Below, piece by piece: positions 53,581 to 62,841 of a DNA stretch of 64,000 nt. Both the position numbers and the translations under genes were made by a program. The stretch covers positions 1 to 64,000 of the forward strand of contig NZ_JACJOU010000032.1 in the NCBI RefSeq assembly GCF_014695725.1. Direction: 5' to 3'. Each line of letters starts with the position of its first letter. The stretch's first letter is position 1. The notes beneath the pieces were generated by a model, which was not told the origin of the DNA, made no database searches, and saw nothing but the letters and a program-made list of their open reading frames with translations. The stretch comes from Microcoleus sp. FACHB-672 (lineage in GTDB: Bacteria; Cyanobacteriota; Cyanobacteriia; Cyanobacteriales; Oscillatoriaceae).

Positions 53581-54258
53581 TCAAACAATGCCGGCACGAA
53601 GCGCCACCACAGCCGCCTGAACTCGATCATCGACCGCTAATTTGTTCATAATGCCACGGACGTGAGTTTTGACTGTGTTGGGACTGAGGTAAAGGTGAGT
53701 GGCAATTTCTGGATTGGTCAACCCTTCTACCATCAATTTCAGCACTTCTAACTCTCGTTGCGATAGCTGAGCGAAGTTGCCAGCGGGTGTTGGCGGTTTG
53801 AGATGATCGATGACTTTGCGAGCAATTTGGGGATCTAAATAGGTTGCTCCCTCATAAGCCGCTTCAATTGCCGTAAGGAGTCGGTCAACACTGGCTCCTT
53901 TAATACAATAAGCGTCTGCACCACTAGAAAGCGCTGCAATAATTTCTGTTTCTGTAGTGTGGGAAGTCAGCATAACCACTCGTACATTGGGAAGTGCTTC
54001 CTTAATTTTTTGAGTGGCGGCAATGCCATCAAGACGTGGCAAACCAATATCCATCACCACCACATCTGGCTGGAGTTCGAGTGCGGCTGCTACGCCTAAA
54101 TAACCATCTTCAGCCTGTCCTACGATAGTGAGTTGGGGGTAAGCGGCTAAGGACTGCTCTAAACCCAGCTGCATCATGGGATCATCTTCGACAATCAAAA
54201 CTCTTAGGACTAGAGTTTCAAGGGGAAGTTTCAGGGGAAATACAGTTTCGGGGGCCAT
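53581..54258 (-). CDS. NarL/FixJ-family response regulator
   Basis: From ATG 54258 the protein has 225 residues; a TTG 5 codons upstream is less likely. The receiver has VEDDPMMQLG, phosphoacceptor D in VVVMDIGLPRLDG, MLTSHTTE and the KGA lysine. The LuxR-type HTH is LSQRELEVLKLMVEGLTNPEIATHLYLSPNTVKTHV. It controls transcription after phosphorylation. No kinase is adjacent, so its partner is unknown; the two large kinases at 14-25 kb are candidates only because they also lack one. Confidence 0.93.
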   Translation of the reverse strand: MAPETVFPLKLPLETLVLRVLIVEDDPMMQLGLEQSLAAYPQLTIVGQAEDGYLGVAAALELQPDVVVMDIGLPRLDGIAATQKIKEALPNVRVVMLTSHTTETEIIAALSSGADAYCIKGASVDRLLTAIEAAYEGATYLDPQIARKVIDHLKPPTPAGNFAQLSQRELEVLKLMVEGLTNPEIATHLYLSPNTVKTHVRGIMNKLAVDDRVQAAVVALRAGIV

Positions 54259-54670
54259 AAGAATCGACAACAATTAAGGGTAAGACCGATAGCCAGATAA
54301 AAATAGGACTCGATGCTAACACAAGGAACAAACAAAGCAGTAGTGAGATCTAAGCTATAACCAATTCTTCCGGAACATAAAAGATCGATGTAACAAAAGT
54401 TATTGTGTACTTGCCGGTAACTGCCATTAGAGGGATCTTAGCGTTAGTGTAGCCTGCCGTTAGGCATAGCGGTGCGTCAGCCCTAGCATTCAGATGATAA
54501 TGTATGGCTCGAATTACAGATTTATTGGCCGAATGCTATGCCCTCTGGGCCGGCTGCGTACCGTTCCTGCACCCAGCCAAAATTAATCTCCGGTTATCCT
54601 ATCGGGATTATGTTGTATGCTTGAGCGAATTCTGCTACAATTTGTTTCAAAATAAAATTTATAGCAGTAT
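54259..54670. other. Divergent intergenic region
   Basis: About 410 bases between the response regulator and the gamma-glutamylcyclotransferase-like gene. It holds a small dispersed repeat (GCCTGCCGTTAGGC, about 54456-54469), whose GCCTAACGGCA core is also found near 12191. No promoter pair is clear. Confidence 0.4.
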
Positions 54671-55255
54671 ATGACTGTTCAGCCTGGACATCTTCAAGCA
54701 ATCCGGACACAATCTTTTACTCACTCCTCACAACAGCCGGCCCAAAGCGAACCAATGTTTTACTACTTTGCCTACGGTTCTTGTATGTGTCCTGTGGATT
54801 TGAAGCGTTCACTAGGCGAACACACTCATCCCTATGTCATCGGGCCGGCCACGCTTCAAGGCTACCGGCTGGGTTTTTACTGCCGATCGCGCCGGCGTAA
54901 CTGTGGCGTCCTAGACGTGGTAAAAGACGCAGCAGCCTCAGTGGAAGGCGTCCTCTACCAATTGCCTTGGCGCTTGAGTGAACTGCTAGATGATCGCGAA
55001 GACGTTCCCCGTGGCGGCTACCGGCATGAAATGGTAGAGATTAACTGCCGTAACCAGGTATACGCCAACGTGCGTACCTATGTCGTGGTCGATAAATTAG
55101 CCGAAGAACTCGCCCCCAACGATTGGTACTTTAACGTCGTTCTGCGAGGTGCATTAACCTGCGGACTCCCCGAACAGTATTGCTGGCGCTTGTTCAATCA
55201 CATGCACCAGCTACAGCAACGGGAATGGCAAACCCCCGTCCGACGCTCCGCGTAA
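54671..55255 (+). CDS. Gamma-glutamylcyclotransferase-like protein
   Basis: The 194-aa protein has a 28-residue low-complexity N-terminus, then FYYFAYGSCMCPVDLKR, the glycine-rich substrate loop of the GGCT/AIG2 fold. LLDDREDVPRGGYRHEMVEI carries the conserved acidic residue. Family members cyclise gamma-glutamyl groups to 5-oxoproline. An ATG at the MFYYF position would give a core-length protein and is a possible alternative start. Confidence 0.8.
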   Translation: MTVQPGHLQAIRTQSFTHSSQQPAQSEPMFYYFAYGSCMCPVDLKRSLGEHTHPYVIGPATLQGYRLGFYCRSRRRNCGVLDVVKDAAASVEGVLYQLPWRLSELLDDREDVPRGGYRHEMVEINCRNQVYANVRTYVVVDKLAEELAPNDWYFNVVLRGALTCGLPEQYCWRLFNHMHQLQQREWQTPVRRSA

Positions 55256-55272
55256 GCCGGTTTTAAACTCCC

Positions 55273-55944
55273 CTAATCCCCATTTGGAAACACTTCAGCT
55301 AAGCGCTGCTGTAACATTTGGGGAAATTTCGCGTAATATTTCTGATTCAGCGGTGAAGGGTGCGGCAGCGGTTGCAGCGTTACTTGCCGCTGGCTATCCC
55401 CCGATTTCAGGGTAATTTGAATGCTGCCGGTGTAGCGATCGCTTTGCTCAAAAAAATCCTTCATCGCTCCTCTTTCACCATAAGGCAAAAACCATTTTAA
55501 AGCTTCATTTCCTAATGTAATTATCCGATTTCCTTGCCAATGAAAAACAAGAAATTGCTCTAAAAACGGACGAAAGCGCTTTTTGATAGCTTCTGAATAA
55601 GCTTTATTTCCAGGGGGTTTGTAAGGCACCGTGTTAGTAAATAAAACCTTATCTAGAACAGAATTTAAATCGGTTGTTTTGTCTGGTTCTTGATGATAAA
55701 TCGCCCGATAAAGACCTTTACGAACATGGGTGCCGGCGGCTCCACGAAGCGGTTGTTTGGCGTGAACTTCATCCTTGCCTAGGTCACGGGCAAAAAAGCA
55801 TAAATTGCTGTTAAGATTGCCGGCATATAAAATTGGCAGGGTTGGTTCGATGCCGGCAGCTTGATAAACCGGCTCATCGATAGGAAATGTTTCCCGTTGC
55901 GCTTCTTGCTGAATTTTGGCAATTAATTCTTGAATGTCTGACAT
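55273..55944 (-). CDS. Uracil-DNA glycosylase superfamily protein
   Basis: The 223-aa protein has LYAGNLNSNLCFFARDLGKDEV, a variant of the UDG motif 1 region, and LPHPSPLN near residue 196 as motif 2. Family members remove uracil or related bases from DNA. Sequence variation in motif 1 leaves the exact substrate open. It is convergent with the gene at 54671, 17 bases away. Confidence 0.75.
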   Translation of the reverse strand: MSDIQELIAKIQQEAQRETFPIDEPVYQAAGIEPTLPILYAGNLNSNLCFFARDLGKDEVHAKQPLRGAAGTHVRKGLYRAIYHQEPDKTTDLNSVLDKVLFTNTVPYKPPGNKAYSEAIKKRFRPFLEQFLVFHWQGNRIITLGNEALKWFLPYGERGAMKDFFEQSDRYTGSIQITLKSGDSQRQVTLQPLPHPSPLNQKYYAKFPQMLQQRLAEVFPNGD

Positions 55945-56041
55945 AGTTGTTGATGTTTATTGCAACCGCTGACAGCCGATGTGTCAAAAGCTAGAGTAGC
56001 TTTGTGCCAAAATAACGGCAAGTGCGCGAGAGGCATGAGGG

Positions 56042-57898
56042 ATGGTTTGGCCGGCAGGATACAAATTGCAAGGTGGTCAGTACACCATAGAAAAAGAACT
56101 GGGAGAGGGAGGCTTTGGTGTCGCCTATCTTGCTAGAAACGCCAAGGGCGAACGTGTTGTCATCAAAACGTTGAATGACACCGTACAACAACGCCCCGAT
56201 TTTGACAAATTTCAGCAGGATTTCCTCAATGAGGCGCTACGACTAGCAAAATGCAACCATCCCCATATCGTGCCGATTCACCAAGTCTTCCAAGAGGGGA
56301 GGCTGTGGTGCATGGTGATGGAATACATCGAGGGGGAAGATTTAGCCACTCACCTTGAGAAGCAGGGTGTTTTGCCAGAAGCTGAGGCGTTGCGCTACAT
56401 TCAGCAAGTTGGTGAAGCGCTGACGGTTATTCACAATAACAATTTGCTGCATCGAGATGTGAAGCCAAATAACATCCTTGTGCGTGCCGGCACTTCGGAA
56501 GCCATCTTGATTGATTTTGGCATTGCCCGTGAGTTTACCCCCGATCTGACTCAAACTCATACGCAATTTTTCTCTTCTGGCTTTGCACCAATTGAGCAGT
56601 ATGACAGACTTGCAAAACGTGGCGCTTATACGGATGTTTATGCTTTGGCTGCGACACTGTATGTGATTTTAACAGGCCAGATGCCTGAGCCGGCCCCAGT
56701 CAGGGCTGCCGGTACGCCGTTAACGTCACCCAAGCAGCACAAATCCAGTATTAGCGACAATGTGAATCGGGCAATTCTCAAGGGGATGGCCCTAAAGGCA
56801 AAAGATCGGCCCCAGTCTGTGTCAGACTGGTTGAAATTGCTGGGCTTGGGTAGTAGTCCCACAAAAACTATTATTCAGAACCAACCACATCGCCGACAGT
56901 GGCCTGCTTATATTGCACTCGCAGGGGTGGTAGTTGCTATCTTCATCGCACTAACTCTGCAACCTGCGCCATCCGTTGTCGTATCACCTCCTAAGACTTC
57001 CTCACCCGAAACATTTGCTCTAGTCAATACTTTCACCGCTGGCCGCCATTCCGCCTCATTTAGTGATGTTGCATTCAGCCCAGACGGTCAAACTCTTGCT
57101 TCTGGTAGAGACAACATCAAACTGTGGAATATCCCCACCGGCCAATTAAAAACAACCCTCACGGGCCATGCCGACTGGGTTGATTCTGTTGCATTCAGCC
57201 CAGACGGTCAGACTCTTGCTTCTGGTAGCTCTGACAAGACTATCAAACTGTGGAATATCCCCACTGGCGAATTAAAAATGACCCTCACCGGCCATTTCAA
57301 GTGTGTTAATTCTGTCGCATTCAGCCCAGACGGTCAGACTCTTGCTTCTGGCAGTTGGGACGACACTATCAAACTGTGGAATATTCCCACTGGCGAATTA
57401 AAAACGACCCTCACCGACCATTCCAACGTTGTTGATTCTGTCGCATTCAGCCCAGACGGTCAGACTCTTGCTTCTAGCAGTTGGGACGGTACTATCAAAC
57501 TGTGGAGTATCCCCACCGGCCAATTAAAAACGACCCTCAGCGGCGGTTTTTGGTTTGTTAGGTCTGTCGTATTCAGCCCAGATGGACAGACTCTTGCTTC
57601 TATTGGCGGAGGCAAGACTATCAAACTGTGGAATCTCCGCACCGACGAAATAGAAAGGACTCTCACCGGCCATTCCGACTGGGTTTTTTCTGTCGCATTC
57701 AGCCCAGACGGCCAGACTCTTGCTTCTGGTAGCTCTGACAAGACTATCAAACTGTGGAACCTCCACACTGGCGAATTAAAAACGACCCTCACCGGCCATT
57801 CCGACTCAGTTAATTCTGTCGCATTCAGCCCGGACGGGCAGACTCTTGCTTCTGGCAGTTGGGACGACACTATCAAACTGTGGCAGGCTTCTCCTTGA
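56042..57898 (+). CDS. Ser/Thr protein kinase with seven WD40 repeats
   Basis: The 618-aa protein has a Hanks-type kinase (LGEGGFGVAYLAR, VVIKTL, HRDVKPNN, IDFGIAREF) to about residue 270. One membrane helix follows (about 283-304), then seven WD40 repeats from about residue 335. The kinase is cytoplasmic and the propeller extracytoplasmic. Each repeat has FSPDGQTLASGS and IKLWN. Repeats 2-7 are spaced exactly 126 bases and very alike, while repeat 1 is two codons shorter. Such kinases probably sense protein partners; the substrate is unknown. Confidence 0.95.
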   Translation: MVWPAGYKLQGGQYTIEKELGEGGFGVAYLARNAKGERVVIKTLNDTVQQRPDFDKFQQDFLNEALRLAKCNHPHIVPIHQVFQEGRLWCMVMEYIEGEDLATHLEKQGVLPEAEALRYIQQVGEALTVIHNNNLLHRDVKPNNILVRAGTSEAILIDFGIAREFTPDLTQTHTQFFSSGFAPIEQYDRLAKRGAYTDVYALAATLYVILTGQMPEPAPVRAAGTPLTSPKQHKSSISDNVNRAILKGMALKAKDRPQSVSDWLKLLGLGSSPTKTIIQNQPHRRQWPAYIALAGVVVAIFIALTLQPAPSVVVSPPKTSSPETFALVNTFTAGRHSASFSDVAFSPDGQTLASGRDNIKLWNIPTGQLKTTLTGHADWVDSVAFSPDGQTLASGSSDKTIKLWNIPTGELKMTLTGHFKCVNSVAFSPDGQTLASGSWDDTIKLWNIPTGELKTTLTDHSNVVDSVAFSPDGQTLASSSWDGTIKLWSIPTGQLKTTLSGGFWFVRSVVFSPDGQTLASIGGGKTIKLWNLRTDEIERTLTGHSDWVFSVAFSPDGQTLASGSSDKTIKLWNLHTGELKTTLTGHSDSVNSVAFSPDGQTLASGSWDDTIKLWQASP

Positions 57899-57940
57899 GC
57901 AATTTTAGATTTTGTATTTTGCATTGAGGATGATCAAATT

Positions 57941-58582
57941 ATGAATTTAAATTTGAAGCAAATAATGGTTCCCCCCGGCAACATTTTACACCTGAAAGAT
58001 ATCTCTTGGAAAATGTTTGAAACCCTATTAGAAGAATTAGGAGAAAGTCGGGCGGCAAAACTTTCTTACAGTAAAGGCATCTTGGAAATTATGACACCTC
58101 TGCTAGAGCATGAGTTTGACAAAAAAATTATTGGCAGATTAGTAGAGATTCTTCTTGAAGAACTTAACATCGAATTTGTGCCGGCAGGTTCTACGACGCT
58201 CAAAAATGAAGCAATGCAGCAGGGGGTAGAACCTGATGAATGTTTTTACATCCAGAATGAAGCGGTAATGAGAGGAAAAAAGCGAATAGATTTAACGATA
58301 GATCCGCCGCCAGATTTAGCCATAGAAATTGAGATTACTTCCCGCACTCATTTAAATAACTATGAAGCCTTGGGCGTTCCTGAATTGTGGCGATATAATG
58401 GAAGCCGGCTGCAAATCAATGTATTGCAAGCGGGAAAATATACTGAATCTGAAATTAGCTTTAACTTCCCCCAAATCCCACAGATAAAATCTGCAATTCC
58501 CCAGTATGTTGAACAAAGTAAAACGGCTGGAAGAAACGCGAGTGTAAAAGCATTCCGAAATTGGGTGCGGGAGCAATTATAA
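57941..58582 (+). CDS. Uma2 family (DUF820) nuclease-like protein
   Basis: The 213-aa protein has the Uma2 pattern: YSKGILEIMTPLLEHEF, the acidic EPDECFYIQNE, and PPDLAIEIEITSRT, where Asp and Glu form a PD-(D/E)XK-like site. Very common in cyanobacteria, often in multiple copies, with no established function. It starts 42 bases after the WD40 kinase on the same strand and could be co-transcribed. Confidence 0.88.
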   Translation: MNLNLKQIMVPPGNILHLKDISWKMFETLLEELGESRAAKLSYSKGILEIMTPLLEHEFDKKIIGRLVEILLEELNIEFVPAGSTTLKNEAMQQGVEPDECFYIQNEAVMRGKKRIDLTIDPPPDLAIEIEITSRTHLNNYEALGVPELWRYNGSRLQINVLQAGKYTESEISFNFPQIPQIKSAIPQYVEQSKTAGRNASVKAFRNWVREQL

Positions 58583-58635
58583 TCAAGTTGAATTAATTTT
58601 GTGAAACCGGCAAGATGCCGGCCCCATTATTTTTC

Positions 58636-58941
58636 CTACTTGCCGCCGTAATAAAAAGCGATTTCCTTCTCTTTAAGCGGTGCGAAATCGGCATCGGCAA
58701 GCATTTTGTTAAGTTCTTCCTGAGAAATGTGCTTTGCGCCAATCCGCACAATTCTCGAACGCATGGTATTGGATACACCACTGCGTTGCCGACCGGCTTC
58801 CAGCCCCATTACTTTGTGATACAGTTCTAGTTTGGCAGCAGGAATCGGAGAGCCATCAAAATCAGTTCCCTTTGCGATCGCTACATCAATCGCATCAGCG
58901 CCGGTGGTTGTTTGAGTTTCTGGATTGGTTTCGGGGGACAT
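58636..58941 (-). CDS. Conserved-looking cyanobacterial protein, function unknown
   Basis: The 101-aa protein contains TDFDGSPIPAAKLELYHKVMG and continues MGLEAGRQRSGVSNTMRSRI and LKEKEIAFYYGGK. It strongly resembles a cyanobacterial hypothetical family I remember but cannot name. The arginine-rich centre and the C-terminal EKEIAFYYGG are its most recognisable parts. It is soluble, without cysteines. It lies between Uma2 (convergent) and UspA (same strand). Confidence 0.7.
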   Translation of the reverse strand: MSPETNPETQTTTGADAIDVAIAKGTDFDGSPIPAAKLELYHKVMGLEAGRQRSGVSNTMRSRIVRIGAKHISQEELNKMLADADFAPLKEKEIAFYYGGK

Positions 58942-59008
58942 AGCAAAAAGGTAAACGGTAAAAGCAAATACATATTACCCGTTTACTCGCCCCTTTAAAA
59001 ACTGCTGG

Positions 59009-59428
59009 CTATCTCGGCTTGACGACGAGAACCGAACAGGGTGCATCCGCGACAACCTGACTGCTGACTGATCCTTGCAAAATCCGATCCATGCCGGTTA
59101 ATCCCCGGCTACCGAGTACAATCAGGTCGGCTTGGTAAATATTTGCCAAACGGATAATTTCTTCGGCGGGATCGCCGGTAACAATTTCCAATTCACTCTG
59201 ACAAGGTAAATCCGCTTGGTACACTTGTAGCTGTTTTTCAATTTGTCGGTAGGGTTCCTCTGCAAATCTTGGCCGATCTGCCTCTATTTCCAGATCAGGG
59301 CTTCGTGGAGGTATCACATTGCTGAGGATGATTTTGGTTGCCGGCTGGAGTTGGAGTTCACGTAGCGTCTGAATAACTTCCTCTGATAAGTCTGAACTGT
59401 CAAGGGCCACCAAAATTGTCTTGAGCAC
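59009..59428 (-). CDS. Universal stress protein (UspA family)
   Basis: The 139-aa protein starts MLKTILVALDSSDLSEEV with a GTG codon after AGGAGA. The ATP-binding loop GSRGLTGMDRILQGSVSSQV matches the G-2x-G-9x-G-(S/T) pattern, so it probably binds ATP. Members help cells survive stress; the specific role is unknown. Confidence 0.92.
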   Translation of the reverse strand: MLKTILVALDSSDLSEEVIQTLRELQLQPATKIILSNVIPPRSPDLEIEADRPRFAEEPYRQIEKQLQVYQADLPCQSELEIVTGDPAEEIIRLANIYQADLIVLGSRGLTGMDRILQGSVSSQVVADAPCSVLVVKPR

Positions 59429-59886
59429 TGCTCAAATCTCCTGAAAAGTGAAATGATTGCAGCCTGAATTTTACCCAAACCTCGTTTCAGATACAGCGCA
59501 GCAGTGTAAGCTCTGCTCGTTCACCTGAGTAGAGGATATTGAGAGACTTGTTACCCCAATCAGTTTAGCGGCATTTTGGTGTTGAATTTTTTGCGCCGGC
59601 AGATCCAACATCTCCGCGCACTTTCTCACTAATGTGAGGTTTGAGCGAGTCATGTGAGGAATGAAACCAAACATCTTGCACCCTTCTCACTCAGGCCCTC
59701 TCACCGCAAAAGCCCATTATAGTCGGCTAAATTTCCGGTTTTTGAAGGATTGAGTCCTCTTAAGGAGGGCTTTCGCTATTCGCCAAGAATTGGAGTCCCT
59801 GACGGTTAGTGAGATGGTTGCAAGATGTGAGGAGAAAAAGTGCTGATTCCTTTTCCCCTCTAATTTCCCATCCTACTCGTCATGCT
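59429..59886. other. Intergenic region with possible heptad-repeat tail
   Basis: About 460 bases without a supported gene. A 67-codon minus frame lacks a ribosome-binding site. CCTC-TTAA-GGAGG near 59756 is a short hairpin with weak T support. Confidence 0.35.
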
Positions 59887-59901
59887 TCATTCTTCATCCT
59901 G
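59881..59901. repeat. Heptad repeats across the hisD stop
   Basis: CATGCTT, CATTCTT and CATCCTG in tandem. The second carries the hisD stop (59887-59889, minus strand), and the heptad-like sequence continues into the last codons. Confidence 0.55.
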
Positions 59902-61233
59902 CGTCCGATCCCCGTCCCCTAACTCCCAAGTTCCATCCTTGTTTTGGGTTCTCAGTCGCACCGAGTCGGCGTGAGAGGAAAGCCCTTCAGCATTGGCTAA
60001 TAGCTGGATGGCACTCGCTACCTTTTGCAAGGCTGTCGGTGAATACTGAATTAGGCTGGAATGTTTCATAAACGTTTCCACCCCCAGCGCTGAGGCATAA
60101 CGCGCCGCCCCGGAAGTCGGCAACGTGTGGTTGGGACCGGCAAGATAATCTCCCACCGCTTCCGGCGTCGAATTACCCAAGAAAATCGCCCCAGCATGGC
60201 GAATTGATTCTAGCAGTGCCCAAGGATCGGCAACTTCTAGCTCTAAGTGTTCGGGAGCAAACTCGTTAGAGAGTTCTGCCGCCACTGTCAGCGACTCCAC
60301 AATCACCACTAAGCCGTAATGGGCGATTGCTTTTTCCGTCAAGGTGCGACGGGGGTGTTCTGCCAGTTGCCGATCAACTTCCGCCACAACTTGCCTTGCC
60401 AGTTGAGAATCGGTTGTCAGTAAGATCGCCGCCGCCATTGGGTCGTGCTCTGCTTGGGCCAATAAGTCGGCTGCGACGTGTGCGGGCTTTGCCGCCCCAT
60501 CGGCAATGATCAGCACTTCTGATGGCCCCGCTAAGGAATCAATTCCCACGGTGCCGTAAACCAGCTTTTTGGCCAACGTCACGTAGATGTTACCAGGGCC
60601 GGTGATCACATCTACGTTCGGAATAGTTTCGGTGCCGTAAGCCAAGGCGGCAATCGCTTGCGCGCCGCCCACCCGATAAATTTCGTGGACGCCGGCTTCC
60701 TGGGCCGCTACCAGCACCGATGAGTTGATCGTTTTCTCTGAACCCGGTGGCGTACACATAATAATGCGCGGCACACCGACCACTTTCGCTGGGATGGCAT
60801 TCATCAACACTGAACTGGGGTAGGCGGCCCTGCCCCCAGGAATATACAGTCCAGCTTTATCGACGGGCGTATATCGCTTGCCGAGGACGATTTCATCGTC
60901 GCCAAACTTTACCCAAGATTTAGGGACGCGCTGCCGGTGAAATGCTTCGATCTGTCTTGCGGCTAACCGTATTGCTTCTAATAACTCTTTCGAGACTTGT
61001 TGATAGGCTGCATCTAATTCTGAGCCGCTGACACGCAGCTGCTCGGCATTGAGCGTTTGCCCATCAAATTCTTCTGTGTAATGCAGGATAGCTCGATCGC
61101 CTTGACGCTTCACGGCTTGGAGCACCTCCCGAACCGTTGCCTCTTTATGAACGACAGCGTCGTCATGGGTGCGATCGCAGATCCGCCGCAGTTCAGCCTC
61201 TGCCTCAGCCCGCTGAGTAATGATTCGCAGCAT
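59887..61233 (-). CDS. hisD: Histidinol dehydrogenase
   Basis: The 448-aa enzyme makes histidine from histidinol in two NAD-dependent steps. Motifs are PGGRAAYPSSVLMNAIPAKVVG, GGAQAIAALAYGTETIP, the signature IDSLAGPSEVLIIAD, LLAQAEHDP with a zinc ligand, and EHLEL and PNHTLPTSGAARY. About 20 C-terminal residues (TQNKDGTWELGDGDRTQDEE) extend beyond the usual end and run into a heptad-type repeat. It is divergent from rpsT. Confidence 0.97.
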   Translation of the reverse strand: MLRIITQRAEAEAELRRICDRTHDDAVVHKEATVREVLQAVKRQGDRAILHYTEEFDGQTLNAEQLRVSGSELDAAYQQVSKELLEAIRLAARQIEAFHRQRVPKSWVKFGDDEIVLGKRYTPVDKAGLYIPGGRAAYPSSVLMNAIPAKVVGVPRIIMCTPPGSEKTINSSVLVAAQEAGVHEIYRVGGAQAIAALAYGTETIPNVDVITGPGNIYVTLAKKLVYGTVGIDSLAGPSEVLIIADGAAKPAHVAADLLAQAEHDPMAAAILLTTDSQLARQVVAEVDRQLAEHPRRTLTEKAIAHYGLVVIVESLTVAAELSNEFAPEHLELEVADPWALLESIRHAGAIFLGNSTPEAVGDYLAGPNHTLPTSGAARYASALGVETFMKHSSLIQYSPTALQKVASAIQLLANAEGLSSHADSVRLRTQNKDGTWELGDGDRTQDEE

Positions 61234-61599
61234 GGAGTAGGAATGCCAATCTAGGACTTACCCGTGAGAACGATTGGTCTAACATCGTGAATGAACTTTC
61301 AGCTGGCTGCCAGATGTTCGGCGGTCAGTTGTTTGCCCAAAGACCGCTGTATGGCTGGTTTGCGTCCCAATAAGTTAGTGAAGCTTACCGCCCTTACTGA
61401 CCCCCGCCCGAAGTTGAGGGCCAAACATAACTGATGCCGGCTAAGTGTCCTTCCGATCCCAGACGAACCTTTGCTCGTTGTTTCTATAAGCTTAACTCGG
61501 ATTTTCCGCCTGGTGCGCGATCTTGTCCGAGTTGATGTTATAGTAGTTTGTCCAGAGTTAAAATGTTCGTGCACTAATAGAGCTGTTTCAGGATCGACT
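61234..61599. other. Divergent region between hisD and rpsT
   Basis: About 365 bases. It holds the probable rpsT promoter near 61536. Open frames here are 5' extensions of rpsT or shadows. No leader RNA structure was recognised. Confidence 0.4.
61536..61544 (+). promoter_or_regulatory. Possible extended -10 promoter of rpsT
   Basis: TG-T-TATAGT is an extended -10-type sequence about 55 bases before the rpsT start. No good -35 lies at the right spacing. Confidence 0.35.
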
Positions 61600-61932
61600 G
61601 TGGCCAATATTAAGTCTGCCGTTAAACGCGTCAAAATTGCCGAACGCAATCGGCTACGCAACAAATCGTACACATCAGCTGTCAAAACGCTGATCAAGAA
61701 GTATTTTGCATCTGTGGATGAGTACGCTGCCAATCCGACTCCAGAGTTAATGCAACAGGTGCAAACTCGCATGGCAGATACTTACAGCAAAATTGACAAA
61801 GCGGTGAAAAAAGGTGTTTTGCATCCCAATAATGGGGCGCGGAAAAAATCCCGCTTGGCGAGAGTTCTCAAGCAACATACACCAAGCCAGCAGCCTGCCG
61901 GCACCTCGACAGAGGCAGCCCAAGCTTCCTAG
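61600..61932 (+). CDS. rpsT: 30S ribosomal protein S20
   Basis: From GTG 61600 the protein is [22 protein letters not shown], the standard S20 start, and then helical and basic to [12 protein letters not shown]. It binds 16S rRNA. The 110-residue length includes a Ser/Gln/Ala-rich C-terminal tail of about 20 residues beyond the usual core. The GTG start has only a weak ribosome-binding site (AGGA). It is followed by heptad repeats and then tatD, a common cyanobacterial order. Confidence 0.96.
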   Translation: MANIKSAVKRVKIAERNRLRNKSYTSAVKTLIKKYFASVDEYAANPTPELMQQVQTRMADTYSKIDKAVKKGVLHPNNGARKKSRLARVLKQHTPSQQPAGTSTEAAQAS

Positions 61933-61956
61933 GCGACCGCATAATCAGTGTTCAAA

Positions 61957-61984
61957 GTGAGAAGTGAGACGTGGGAAGTGAGAA
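61957..61984. repeat. Tandem heptads between rpsT and tatD
   Basis: GTGAGAA, GTGAGAC, GTGGGAA and GTGAGAA in perfect 7-base register, 25 bases after the rpsT stop. Confidence 0.85.
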
Positions 61985-62043
61985 TTATTCCCCAGTCTCT
62001 CGCTTCTCAATTTTGTCTTTTTCCCCATTTCGTCTTTTCGCTC

Positions 62044-62841
62044 ATGCAGTTGATCGATACCCACGTCCATATCAACTTTGACCTGTTTCAGCCCGATCTG
62101 GAGGCCGCAGCTGGACGGTGGCGGGAGGCAGGCGTTGTCCGCCTGATCCATTCCTGTGTCGAACCGGCTGAGTTTGCCGGCATTCAAGAACTGGCCAACC
62201 GTTTCCCGGAACTGGCCTTTGCCGTTGGTCTCCACCCCCTCGACGCTCACAAGTGGACGCCGGCAACCCAAACCGAAATTCTGGAGTTGGCAAGTTCCGA
62301 TCCCAGAGTCGTGGCCATTGGGGAAACCGGCTTAGACTTTTATAAAGCAGACAATCACGATCTGCAACAAACCGCGTTTGAGGCGCAGCTAACCATCGCC
62401 CAGCAGTTGCAGTTGCCGGTGATTATTCACTGTCGAGACGCGGCAGAAGCGATGGCGAAGTTGCTGCAAGATTTTACAGATCGTCAAGGTTCGGTACGTG
62501 GGGTGATGCACTGCTGGGGCGGAACTCCTGAAGAAACCCAATGGTTTCTCAATTTGGGCTTCTATATCAGCTTTAGCGGCATTGTCACCTTTAAAAATGC
62601 CACTCAAATCCACGCATCTGCGGCGATGGTTCCGGGCGATCGCCTGTTAATTGAAACCGATTGTCCGTTCCTCGCCCCAGTTCCAAAAAGGGGTAAACGC
62701 AACGAACCGGCTTATGTACGCTATGTCGCCGAACAAGTGGCCCAAATCAGGAATGTTTCCCTAGACACCCTAGCGGCACAAACAACTGAGAATGCGTGCA
62801 ATTTGTTTGGCCTTTCAGTCGCGCTGCCGGTGTCGGCATAG
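62044..62841 (+). CDS. tatD: TatD-family metal-dependent hydrolase
   Basis: The 265-aa protein has [13 protein letters not shown] with the first two histidine ligands, [33 protein letters not shown] and [11 protein letters not shown], a complete TIM-barrel metal site. TatD proteins are DNases or related hydrolases. ATG 62044 was chosen because the DTHVH motif lies at its usual place; a longer frame to 61948 would run through the heptad repeats. Confidence 0.92.
   Translation: MQLIDTHVHINFDLFQPDLEAAAGRWREAGVVRLIHSCVEPAEFAGIQELANRFPELAFAVGLHPLDAHKWTPATQTEILELASSDPRVVAIGETGLDFYKADNHDLQQTAFEAQLTIAQQLQLPVIIHCRDAAEAMAKLLQDFTDRQGSVRGVMHCWGGTPEETQWFLNLGFYISFSGIVTFKNATQIHASAAMVPGDRLLIETDCPFLAPVPKRGKRNEPAYVRYVAEQVAQIRNVSLDTLAAQTTENACNLFGLSVALPVSA

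Noticed and set aside
59471-59674. 67-codon minus ORF between UspA and hisD
   Set aside because: No ribosome-binding site or recognisable domain; composition not gene-like.
61299-61772. 157-codon minus ORF over the rpsT region
   Set aside because: It is antisense to the clear rpsT gene.
61948-62043. Longer N-terminus of tatD
   Set aside because: It would translate heptad repeats; MQLIDTHVH is the standard start.
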